A stretch of DNA of 64,000 bases from Henricia sp. BOLD:AAB3569 (Eukaryota > Echinodermata > Asteroidea > Spinulosida > Echinasteridae): NCBI GenBank assembly GCA_037783545.1, contig JBBELK010000008.1, forward strand, positions 821,001 through 885,000. Direction: 5' to 3'. Numbering within the stretch: the first letter of the stretch is position 1; each line of letters opens with the position of its first letter. Position numbers and translations under genes: made by a program. A model generated the notes under the pieces. That model saw nothing but the letters and a program-made list of their open reading frames with translations, was not told the DNA's origin and did not search any database. Shown one piece after another: positions 41,640-54,500 of this stretch.

Positions 41640-43635
41640 GACCATTGACATCACGTGGTGGTCACCCAAGATAGGACTCCGGTCAAGGAAGACTCTGTCC
41701 AAATCTGGTTGAAATCGGCCACGGCGTCTGGCAGTTATTAGCAGATATGTGATGTCACGTGACCGTTTGCCCGAAGAAAGAAAGAAAGAATTTAGAAAGA
41801 AAGAAAGAAAGAAATCGGACGATCACAATATATCAGCGTGCTGCGCACGGCTGATATAATTAGAGCACACTGATAGTCCAAGAATTGCATGTAAAATTGC
41901 ACCAAAATATGTTTTGGAAGTCCCTACATTGCCTTTATACCATTTTCTGAATGCTGAATGAGAATGGCAAGATTTTTATAAAATGCAAACAATACTCCAA
42001 AATAAATATATCATGCCTCAACCTTAAGAGGGGCAAGGCCAATTGGCCTTGAAGGCCCCCAAGAAGAAGGGGGCACCAAGGCCAATTGAAAGGGCACCAA
42101 TGCCATTTTCAAAATTGTTATTTGTTGTTGACTTAATGTCACTTCCCTTCAATTTGAAGATTGTGTTCAAGATGATGTTTTTTTTTGTAAGGGTCTTGAA
42201 GGGCTTGTTACATGTGTTATAGTATAGACTCTCAAGGATTTGTTTGTGCAGATTTTTAAAAAAAATGGAAAAGAAGGATTCTGCTTGAATACCTGCACTT
42301 AACTCTTAAGCCATACGCACAGACTCTATGGAGACCGATTTGGTACAAAACGTTTTCCTAAGTAGACTAACTTTTTGGTCTACTTTTTCCCTCAGTAAAA
42401 TGACGATTTCCCGCAGATTTTCTCTTTTTGGAAGTTGAGCTGCGGAAAGAATTGGGAAGTTGACCATGGCTTCATACCTTGTGACTGTGTGCAAAGCATA
42501 ATGAGACAGGCTGAAAAAAAAAATACACAAGTGTTTCCTTACAAAATCTTAACCTTTTCTCACTCGAAATGTTGGTTTTTCCCCCCATCAAATTTGCTCA
42601 TTCCAATGCTAGACGAGTCATTTTGAAGAAACAAATCTGATCAACTTCCCAAATCTTACCAAAACGTTATTCACAGACCATGCTGCGCCCATTCATGTGG
42701 CCCAGGCCAGGCTTTGTAGGCCGATCTTCCCGGCCCCTGCGCGTGTTGCATGCACTGATGCAGTGGCAGGCTCAACACGGCCACGGCCAGTCCTTGCCGG
42801 TAACTGGCGTTTGACAATTTTGAAATACACGTATTCTCATTTCCCAAATACATACACTTAATCCATGAGAGTGGAAGATATTTTCCATAAAAATAACGAT
42901 CAAGCAAAACACGGTCGTTGCGATGCACGAACAGTTTCATTTACGATCGACAGCCAAGCCACATGTACTAACTGATCAACTGCATATCGCATGCACCCAA
43001 AACATGCCATATGTTTTCCAAGAAAGTGTACCCGACCGTGTTGTAAAACGCATGCCGATTGGTCGATAAAAATAATATGACACGTTAGTACTAAATTTTA
43101 GCCAATAACGTTTACGTTATCAAAACAGTGATCGGCACGGGTTGGCCTTTTATCAAGCAACTCACTTGAATTTACTGTGTTCACGCGCGTTGCTTTTTGT
43201 GATGTTGCACAGAGAACATATTGGAACAACTTGTAAAAGGCTAGCTACAGTATACCATCATGCAAAGCGCAAGCACATGCAACGATGTGTAGCGATAGCG
43301 AAGCGGCCGTGCCGCGCGCGGAATACTACCGGGATCCTACCAGGACTGGACCGGCTGTGCGGCCGTGCGATTCAGAAGAATGATCAAATTATTTTTTTTG
43401 CGGGACAAATTTTTGCTGCAAATTTGAAGTGTAGTGTTCAGAGCTGAAGTGTTGCGATCTAAGGGGCACGTCGGCCAATGTGGCTGTAAGGTATATGTTC
43501 TTTAAAAGGGCATCACGGCAATTCACTGGGGCATCGCGGCAATGGCCGCTGGTGGCCGCTGTAAAGATTAAAGCCTGATATATTCTTTTATAATTTCATA
43601 GAATTAAAAATTACACATTTTGAGTAAAAACCATT
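41640..43635. other. No gene seen; GAAA microsatellite
   Basis: A (GAAA)n run at about 41778-41815. The rest (to 43635) has only short shadow ORFs and no splice-supported exon. Confidence 0.4.
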
Positions 43636-44533
43636 GGGTCATTCCGTGTCAATTCAACAAGCTTTTGGACCTGACCATCACGGATTGAGATGAAATTTGG
43701 TGTGCTGATTGGACTCCTTCAGAAACCCCGAGAACTAAAATTTTATGTAATTCGGTCAATTAATGTTTGAGATACGGGTCAACGAACTTTGGACTAATTA
43801 GCATGACCTGCTATGTTTGGACAGTTATATCTCTAAAAGTAATAGACCTACAGAGATAAACTTTACATCATTTTAAAGCTCTTGAAATGGCCTTCATTTT
43901 ATAAAATTACATCAAAATTGTATCTCGTACCATAACAAAGTTCTGTGAATTTATAACCTTTGTAAGAATAACCTTTGTGAAGTTATAACATGTAAATATC
44001 ATATGTAAATATCATGTAACAGTGTATGTACGTGTGCTGTACATGGTATTTAAATGGCATTTTCATGTTATTTAATGTTTACATTATCGTAACTGAAAAA
44101 CTGTAGGAGTGCCCATCCCAAATATTTCTGGAAATGTTCCTTACATCTTTAGCTAACAAATAATAAAAAAATACGCATTTTGACAAATACGCATTTTTGC
44201 AAATCAAGGTCAAAGGTTATAAATTCACATAACTTTTTTGTGGTACGAGATACAATTTGTTATTTCATAAAATGAAGGCCATTTCAAGAGCTTTAAAATG
44301 ATGTAAAGTTTATTTCTGTAGGTCAATTACGTTTAGAGATATAATTGTCCAAGCATATCAGGTCATGCTAAATAGTCCAAAGTTTGTTGACCCGTATCTC
44401 AAAAATTAATTGACCGAATTACATAAAATTTCAGTTCTCTAGGTTTATCAAGGAGTTCAATCAGCACAGCACATTTCATTCCAATCCGTGATGGTCAGGT
44501 CCAAAAGCTCGTTGGAATGACACGGAATGACCC
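43636..44533. mobile_element. Fold-back element with GGGTCATTCC ends
   Basis: Left arm 43636-43945 and right arm about 44240-44533 are inverse copies, starting GGGTCATTCCGTGTCAATTC. It is the same family as 8960-10314. The interior has the same AGTGCCCATCC...GGAAATGTTCC segment as 9880-9920. No ORF. Confidence 0.85.
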
Positions 44534-44609
44534 CATTTGATAACGTTCAAACACAATAGTGCACACTAAATTGATACCTATAAAAATCGGTCACAAAGTC
44601 CATCCAAAA

Positions 44610-44776
44610 TAGACTACTAAAGTGTGACGTCGGTTGCCATGGTTTTGGGGTCTAAACATTCCCTGGTAATCTGAAACATCCATTGGTATAGCGCAGGGAA
44701 ACAGTTCACTGGTTTTAGTGTAGACCCAAAAACCATGGCAACACACAAAAGGTGACGTTTTCACTTTAGTAGTCTA
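44610..44776. mobile_element. 167-bp MITE with TAGACTACTAAAGTG ends
   Basis: Perfect 15-bp terminal repeat, with inner complementary stretches GGTTGCCATGGTTTT and AAAACCATGGCAAC-like. It abuts the next fold-back element directly. Confidence 0.8.
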
Positions 44777-45431
44777 TAGACCCTTTCACTAATAAATTCA
44801 AATTTTATGCACGCATGTGCATAACGGACGTGGTAGGCTTAAGTGAATTGAGTGGATTTTACGTATACACGTTTATATGGCGAGTAACGCCTTTGGCCGT
44901 TTCAAACTCGTTTAAAACCCGGTGAATTCGTGTTTTTGACACAAAATGACAACTGGTAATATAGAGTTCAGATACAGATTCAACCTACTGAATATCTGTA
45001 TTGGGCTTATACGGGCGTCTAGGTGTGGAATTTTTGAGATAACTGTCCAAAATCTGTGGTTACAGTATTGCGTGAAGCCGTGCGTGCATGGCGTTGCCAG
45101 TCATGGGACTCACTACCCATGACTGGCGACGCCATGCATGCACGGCTTCATGCAATACCGTAACCACAGATTTTCGACAGTTATCTCAAAAATTCCACCC
45201 CTAGACGCCCATATAAGCCCCATACAGATATTCTGTATCTGAACTCTATATTACCAGTTATTATTTTGTGTCAAAAACACAAATTCACCGCGTTTTATGT
45301 GTTTGAAACGGTCAAAGGCGTTACTCGCCATATAAACATGTATACGTAAAATCGACTCAATTCACTTCCGCCTACCACGTCCGTTATGCACATGCGTGCA
45401 TAAAATTTGAATTTATTAGTGAAAGGGTCTA
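44777..45431. mobile_element. 655-bp fold-back element
   Basis: Arms of about 300 bp begin TAGACCCTTTCACTAATAAA and are nearly identical inverse copies around a centre near 45110. No ORF. Text outside this pair of elements (TTCAAACACAA on both sides, near 44545 and 45440) is itself similar. Confidence 0.85.
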
Positions 45432-45507
45432 TTGTCAACATTCAAACACAACAATCAACACTAAATAGACCTAAAACATAATGACGTCGTGATTGGTTAA
45501 CATGCCC

Positions 45508-48500
45508 TTAGTCACTGAACTCCTTATAGGCACTAAATGCCTTGTTAAATGAAATGGTCTTATCTTGTAGCTGTAGCTGGTCACAAAACACTTCCTGTTG
45601 AAGGAAACGCAGGAAAACCTCTTGGTAGGGGGGATAACTGAGGTTGAACGTGTAGTAGATGGACACCAGTCCCGCCATCGCTTTACTCCATGGTTTAGAC
45701 CCCAGTGAGTCAATCACTTGGCGTCCAGCCACGAGCACCAAACAGTCATCCAACTCGATGATGCAGGGGAAGTCGGTCTTCTTTACAACAGGATCGATGT
45801 CTTCTCCATCCTGAAAAAAGAGCACAAAGGATTCTAAAAAATTGCATGAAACATTATGCGAGACTTGGGCAGTTTCACATCTAGACGTACATAAGCAGTT
45901 CTTGAAGTGAACAGTTCACTATTCAATTTTACAACTATCACAAGACAGGGCTATAAAGTGCGAGTTAAAAAAAAAAGGAAACTCGGGTTTGACTCCAAAT
46001 TTCTCAATATGGAAAAAATATATAACAAAACTTATTTCAGTGCATGATTGCATAATTATTCTACTTTCATTAAATACATTGTTTATTCATATTCGGCCAT
46101 GGATGGCTGCACAGCAATCAATTTTGTAAAACGTGTCAAATCGTTTTTTGGCGTTGTTTGCGCTGCATGATGACATTTGCGGGAGCTTTCACAACAAAGC
46201 AACAATTCATGCATCTGCACTGCTTTGTGTAACTTAGACGAAGACAGTTTTGACATGCTTAACACAAATGATTGCTGAGCAGCCATCTCTGACTCAATAT
46301 GAACGACTAATGTACCATATGAAAGAAAAATAAATAAGCTATCATCCACTGATAACAATTTCATGATTTTTTTCAATTTTGAGAGATTTGGGATTGAATC
46401 TCGGTTTCCTTTTTATTTTTAACTAACACTGTATATCTGCGATCCAACTGGATGATCCATGCCTGATAATATATTAAATACATTGCAAAAAAAGACAAGT
46501 GAAGATTGCGTGGAGAAATTTAATGACTTTACTAGAGACATCACCCAGGTCTGGTTTTCCTGACAATACGTTTAACAAGGAACAAATCAGAACACACCTT
46601 TAGTGATTTGAACAGATCCGTTCGCTTTATCCTTTTTGAACAATTTGGGAAAATGTCCATTGCATTCTGCATAACCACACGAGCCTTACTACCTGAAAAC
46701 ACAAAAAACAAAAAAAAATGGCTGGAATGTATGTATACATGTATATGGACCATGTACTCACCTGAGAGTGATACTGAAATATGAATACCGAGTCTGAGCA
46801 TGACATAAAGAGGAACATCAAGTAGGGCCTATTATATGTGACCGTTAGACACAAATGGGCTGTAAACTTGCAGGTGTTAAGTTTCCAGGAGAAACCAAAT
46901 TTGTGAAAAATCTGTCAGTTGCAAATTCGGAGACATTCGGTTTAGAAATATGTATGAACCTGACGAAAGCTACAAAACTCACGTGAAAATCTCAAAGTTG
47001 AGCCGCGCTCGTACTAAGAACACTGAACCCGTAAACTCATGCCAGTCAGCTGGCAGTTAAAAGCTGATGATGTACTCATTCCAAAACTACATCAATCTCA
47101 AAAAAGTTCAAATTTCGACTTTACAGACCCTTTGTCGTAGATGGTCACATATAAGCAGGGAAGCATTATTTGCGAGTTACAATGTACAGCACACCTAATG
47201 ATTTTTAGTTAATGCTGCCTCTGGCTGCCAAATCGGATATCCAATTAGTGTGACAAGCTGTTCATTTTTTTTATTCAGATGATTTCCCAAGATTTCCCGA
47301 GTGCTCTATATTTTGTTGCCTGGTAAACTAATCCATTCATTAAAATCACTGTCAAAAGCTTTCCTAAAATCAGGCGACTGTCTGCCTGCTTCCTGCTTTT
47401 TTTGATAACATCATTCTTGATCTGTGACATGGCGTGATGTCTTTAACAAAGCAAGAGCTCCTAGCAGACCTGCATGCAGCAAACAGTCACTTTATTTGGG
47501 GGAAAGGGCTACAAGTAGGTTATGAGCGACCAAGTCTCATCTTGTTGGTCAATTGTTTTAAATGTTTTAAATGAAAATAAATCTTACCTTGATCAAACGA
47601 TCTTGGAGGACTAATGGTTGTCCTTACCAGCCCAAACAAAAGTAAGCTATCCCACATCTGGTCCATTCTAGCAATTACTGCTTGTGAGAATTTGTCTGCC
47701 TCAGGTATACCAGGTTCAACAAGTCTATGTGCTTCAGCCATGCACTACTGGTTCAAATAAAAAGCATTATAATCACGGCTTAATCTTCAATGCCCAAAAG
47801 AGCTGTTAGGACACCATGCGGTTGCATGGGAAAGGCATGTGGAATGGCCCTGATATCTCCAAACCTAACGCTTCTCATACAAAGGCAAAGATTTAGAAAA
47901 TTTGTCTCTGCTCACTTATGCATTAAATTAGGTTCATCATCATGATTTTAATAACAGCATGATACCTAGCTTCGTCTACCAACGTCAATGGAAAGATTTT
48001 CCCAAAACAATCAATTTTTCATTTTGTAGATTTTTTTCTGAGTGTATACTTGATACACCCTGTATGTACCTAAAAGATTATTGAGGTATACACCAATCCG
48101 GTAACGAAAGTTTACTTCCCTGTATATCCGCCATAGCTGGGGGGCATCCAATGCATGGGCTGTGCGTTTTGTGTTGCTGTTGGAACGAAAAGCACTCATC
48201 CATTACATGCATGAACGCACCCCCTCCGCGTGTGCACGCGACGCGCCTCCTTCGCGTACACGCGAGGCGCCTGCCTTCGCATACACACAACCATACAAAG
48301 ACGCGCAACTTGCAGCTTCAGCAACAGCAAAAACATACAGTTCATTCAGTGGAAGCCCCCAGCTATGGCAGATGTACAGGGAAGGAGACCTATAGTTACC
48401 GGATTGGTGTATAAATTGTGAGGGGAAATCGATGTACTAGTAGTCATCCAGACGTGAAATTAAATGGTCCATTAACCATGTGCTCACCAGGATGTTGAAA

Positions 48501-51500
48501 AATGTAAGCACTAAATGACAAATTGCCAGAGTGTACATCCAACAGGTACGTTCTCTTGGCAGGATCATTGTTCCTGCAGTCCGGGTGAGAACAAAAATTA
48601 GGTTCTACATACCTCATCAATCGACCTGAAGCATGGGTATTCCTTTAAGATTTGGTCCACGTGCCCATCAAAATCTAGTATGAGCTCTCGACGGAAGGGC
48701 ATCTCAAGTTTCAGCAACTGATCAACAACAGCTCTGTTTGGATTCTTCATCTTGAATTGCACCATCAACTGGCTGTGGTGTCTTCTCAGCTGATGAGCCT
48801 GCTGGTCTGTCATGTCTGTGTGGTTTTCAACACTATGGGTATGCTGGTTAACTGAAAAAATAATTTAAGTACACCATTCACATGCGTACATTGTACATGT
48901 ATTCAATTTACACAGCAACCTGTGTGGATGTACTTGCCTACAGCCCATAACATGCACGAATACAAAACAGTACCGGTAATTGATTGTTGAGGAACAAATT
49001 TATTACTGATCCTTCTGTTCATAAACATTTAAACAGGGATGACACCCGTTCTAATAACCAGAACATTTCTTTGAAAGTTTCAGTCACTTTGTATCGTCGT
49101 GTTTCACAGTGATTAATCAATTAAAGTGATTAAAGTGATTAATCAATGTTGATGATGTACCGTACATCAATGTGTGCTTCTTTATCTGTATACATGTACC
49201 ATGTAGTAATCAGGACAAAGACTGAAATTCAGCCTCGTATGTCTTAGTCATTTTCGACTGAACCCTTGGGAGAGTGCACTGCCATACATCACAGGCCAAC
49301 CCCAATAAAACAGTGGGGGATAAATTTATGTTCAGTGGATTCAGAATCAGTATGGTCAGCCATGTTACTAATTTGGCGATTCTTTTTAAGGTCTTACCTG
49401 AACGATCAGAGATGTTTTCATTCATCTCACTGGTGGTGTTGTTTGACTTCTCAGAATCACTAGTTAAATCCATAGACTCGGATGCATCATCTGACATGGA
49501 TGGAGCATTGCAGTCTTGCTGATCCTCATCACCAGCATCATCACTATTTCTTTTACATGACGGGTTGATCTGAGGCTTTTCGTTGCGGTCAGCAGTACAT
49601 GTCTCTGCTTGTGTACCAGTCACTTCAGTTACTATGTAAGTCTTCGATCTCTTTGGATGCTTTCCTTGTGGCCTGGCAATTGGCTTCACATTAGCTAGGC
49701 GTCTCTTCATCTTTTTAAGCACCAAGCTCTGAAAAGAGTAAGAACCTGCATGTTACAGCATGGATCAAGATTCTTCATGCATGTTAGGCCAGCATAACAA
49801 AAGTTGTTTGTCTGACCATGTACACTCAACAACAAAAATGGTGGCAGGCAATGTTACTCAAAAAATATAAAATACTTTACAAATGAACATGTACTTACCC
49901 AAGGCTCATCAGGGTTGAGATCTTCATGTTCATCATCTACAAGAGCTGGGTATCTTCTAACTAGTGCTTTGGCTACCTCTGTTAGTTCAGCTCTTGTTGG
50001 CTCCCTTGGGGTCTCCATTTTGCTGCACTCGGCACGCATCATATCCACTTGGCTACGAATCGTCCTGTTAAATACGTCAGACGACTTTTTGCCGTTGATA
50101 CGACTCAACGCAGGGAAGGCACACAAAGTGAAATTTATCTTAGAGAACAAGGAAATTACTGGAGCACCACAGGTCCACTCTTTCTTGCGCTGGTCTGGCA
50201 TGTTTGTTGGCGATGATAAACCTGGAGGAGGATGCTTGGGAGTTGATTCTGCACTTGATGTCGATTCACTGGATTGTGATGAATGAAATAGCTGAGTCAC
50301 TCCCAAGCATGTTCTCTTCACAGCAGGCTCTGGCGTCATCAGTAAGTTGCTATCACACTTTGTGCTTTTCTTCTGCTTTACACTTGATACAGCTGCTTGT
50401 GTTGCACTACTCTCTGCCTCTGCCTGAAAATTAAAGTGAAGCATTGTCTTTTGAATTTAAAGGTTGCAGCAATGCTCATACATGCACTCATTGACAATGG
50501 CCACACTTCAGATATGTCCGACAACACATGTACATGTTGTGACCTACATTTACATTAATAAAACTAAATTCCACATGCCCCAATCTTAAGACAAGTAGAA
50601 ACAGTAATGAAGTGACAATGGTGATAAGAAGAGTGTCCTAATTTGTCTAGGCCCACCCAATATACATGTATTTTACCTTCATTTCTGTAAGAAGCCTCCA
50701 GAGATTTCTCCTTTTTTGAAACATGGCGGGTCCTGGGATGAGGTCATTCAAATCTTCTCGTTCAAATTCAAAGAATAATTTCTGAGTAATCTTTGCCTCT
50801 GAAAATAAATGGAAAATTTTTAATTTTAATAAACTGATGTTGCTTTCACAATTTATTGTTGTCAGTCATATGGATGCAGTTTGCTTTGACAGGTGCCCTT
50901 TTCCTTTACTGGCAGTTGGCAATTAAGAGTTCATTTGCTGGTTCTTTAAATGAGTACATGTAGGCCAGGCATACTGTTAAGTGTTAGACTCGTAATAAAC
51001 AGTACGTGTGAGATGCCATGTATAGCGTGTCATTGTGTTTCCTCACCACATTGATCATGATGGTCTCGCCTGAAAACACAGCTTCCATCATGGTACATGT
51101 ACCCGGTACATGCGTGGCCTACATGTAGGCTACCCCTAGCTAGAACTACATGTACATGTACATGTACATGCATGGGCCGTCCCGTACCCCATAGAAATAA
51201 CGATTTATTAACCATAGGTTTGTGCACAGTACTATAAGTTTTTCTACCCAAAACATGCCCGGGCACTCAAGTTTTCGCCCTGTTCTCGCGACCAAACCTT
51301 CAGATCAATCCAAAAGTTTCCATGATACCTCTTAACATACTTACCGAATAGCATAAAAATGATAAAGTCTATCTATCAAAAGTCAACAAAAAAATGATGA
51401 AAACTACTTCGGTAAACATGTGAGTTTGTGAGCTCACCGTGTGCATGTAAACATGGCGATCATCTTTGGCCAGTTGGGGTAAATTTTACAACGAGCCAAT

Positions 51501-54500
51501 CACAGGGCTTTCTCTACGTTCTATGTCATGAATATGCATGATTTAAAACGTCGACAGCAAATAGTCGTCGTATCGTGCTTTGAACAGATGGCAAATGCCG
51601 CTAGCTGGCCAAGGGACCCGGGGGCTGTTCAAAGCGCGATACGACGAATATTTGCTGTCGACGGTTTCAATCATGCATAATCATAATCGATGTGATGCAC
51701 AAGGCGAGCTCACAAACTCATATGTTCACCGAGGTAGTTGAGTTTGACGTCCTAGGCTAGATCGCTCGGCCATAACACCCCAGACTCTCAGGATTAACAA
51801 AAGCACTAGATTTGCAGGATTACAATGGTGTAGGCATATGTGAAAGTGCTGAATTGTAGACCTATGTGAAAGATGGCCATGCTTCGGACGATATTTGTAG
51901 TGAAACTTTGTCGGATTTCAGCAGTTAAAAACTTGGCCTCTACGTTACGTACATGTACACCCTCGTAGTAGGGCTGTGATTTGCGACTGTAATAAGTAAG
52001 ATTTGAAAAGCGAGCTATTTACAGCCCTATTTGTAGGACTACATGTAGGCTAGGCCTAGACAGAATGATTCTGTCCCTACGGGATTTCCCGTAGGGACAG
52101 AAGGTACCCCTTTCATAAAGTGGATTGTTGTCATTTTGCCTCGAAATTAGAATCACACCAAAACATTTCCTCCTAGTTGTGTCCTGCAGTGGTTTTAGAT
52201 ATCCATGATTGGAAAATGATTGGAAAGAAATACTTACAACACTGTTTTTGAAGCCAAAATGTTGTCCAACGTACAAATCTAACGGCTGGTTCTGTCGTAG
52301 CCCTACAAATAGGGCTGTGAATAGCTCGCTTTTCAAATCTGACTTATTACAGTCGCAAATCACAGCCCTACTACAGCGTTATCCCCTGGGCGCCGCCATC
52401 TTAGCTGATATCCTGGACGATGGTAGCACTTCTCGATCATGAGACGTCAAGGAGCCCCGCTAACTGTGCAATATGCATAATTCATATTGACGTCGCGTGT
52501 GTTTATCCCAGCTGGCAATACGTCACGCCCGCAGTGCAGCTAGTTATCGAACTGTGCGAGTGACGTACTTGCCAGCTGGGATAAACACACGGACGTCAAT
52601 ATGAATTATGCATATTGCACAGCCGGGCTCCTTGATCGAGAAGCGCCACCATCGTCCAGGATAATCAGCTAAGATGGCGGCGCCTAGGGGATAACGCTGA
52701 ATTGTCCAAAAACTCAAATTTTTCAAGACGCCGTACATATAGATGGCCAAATTGACGATTCCGTAAGCGTTACTGTTATTTTATGAAACACTAGACTATC
52801 ATGATTACAATGGTGTAGGCTATGTGAAAGTGCTCTGGTCTGATGTGCTTCGGACGATATTTGTAGAGGAACTTTCTCGGATTTCAGCAGTTAAAAACTT
52901 AGCCTCTACGTACACCCTCGTAGTAGGGCTGTGATTTGCGACTGCACAATGTAGTTCTGTCGGTGCCGTACTGGACGTAAGATCTCGAGAGAGGGCACTT
53001 TCCTACGTGAAAATCGGGCACAAATACATTTACACATACGTAGTCCATTCCGTTGTCCGTGCCGCTAGCGCTGTACGCACTGAGGAAATGACTTGGCTGC
53101 TCTTTCCGACGGCTGTTTCATTACTTAAACAGGTAGAATCCCCCCTTGACGAAAATCCAGCATTTCGGCTTTTTTCGATAGTCCAAACATCCCTCTTGCC
53201 GACGTGGATTTTTATTTTGTTTTAATTGTCGGTTTTAAGTGGATAAATTGCAAGCAAAAGTGCGCTTTTCGAAAATGAGATTTTCGCGATTTCTGAAACG
53301 CTCATTAGGTATTCATGATATGCGCGTGACCCCGTGACGCAATCCTGAGAAAGAGAAGTCAACACGATAGTTAGCTCCATACGTTTACACGCAAAAAAAC
53401 TTAGAAAACCGTCTCTTTTAGATTGTGTTTTTTGAAGAATTTTGTTGTTCCAAAAAGCCAGAGATATGCCCAGTAGCTGCGTGGTTGCATGTTTTACCAG
53501 ACACTATAAAAACAAAAGAGCAGAAAGATTTTCTTTTCTATTACCAAGAGAGAGAAAAATGAGTCGCTCATTCTATAACTTGTACGGCCGATGTCCAAAC
53601 ACGTGAAAACTACGCCGCAGTGGACCGTGCACAGTACCGCTGTGAATGTCCTTCGTTCCGTGACAAAAAACCACCGGTCGCAATGCACCAGTATTTACTT
53701 CAAAAGAGAGTCAATGTGAGCCACAATTTCATCGTTTTTTCACAAAACAGGTAATAGTAGATTGCTGTCATATTACATGAAGTGTTTTTCACGTTTGTAT
53801 TTTGAATTACAAGGACAAAATAGGCATGATAAACATTTACTTCGTGTATTTTCCATTCAATACTGCACAGACCGTTTTGTATGTTTCTCAGGATGACGTG
53901 AACACCCTGTTGATAAACAAGCCGAGTGACCTCGAGCGTTTCAGAATTTGGGTGAAGAGGGTCGGAACTGCTTTACGTTTTAAGCAAAAGTCTGTCGATT
54001 TTTTGTGAAAAACAAGTTGTGATGGTGTTGTAGACACATACACCTCCATGATAAACAGAAAAACTAAAAAAATGTGGAAGGGGGGATTCTAGCTGTTTAA
54101 CATTTTTGTCCACATTTTAGTAAGTGGACATGGTTGACATTAAGTGTTAAGTTAGGCTAATGAAACAAATGAGGCAACTATTTCATTATTCATTATTTTG
54201 TAGCATTTCATTATTTGCAAAATAACGGCTATTTGATCAAAACTTAGCGCGCTCTATACCCTGATCAACTTATACACAAATTTGTATTTATTAAAATATC
54301 TTTCACCATTTCCCAGGTATTTATGACAATTATTTAAAGATCAAGATATATTTAAATAACAAAACACATTTATATCAGTCCACACATTTCAAATGGGAAT
54401 TGCACCCATGCTTTTCTACCTCTATTTAATAACACTTGTTACCGAGTTCGACAATTAACTGCAACAAAGTGCACGTTTGAGACACAGTCGTGACAGTCCA

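Noticed and set aside
43142-43447. 101-aa ORF as a gene
   Set aside because: No domain, no start context and no splice support; low-complexity basic composition.
48151-48421. Several overlapping ORFs in both strands
   Set aside because: They lie within a palindromic MITE in an intron and mirror each other.
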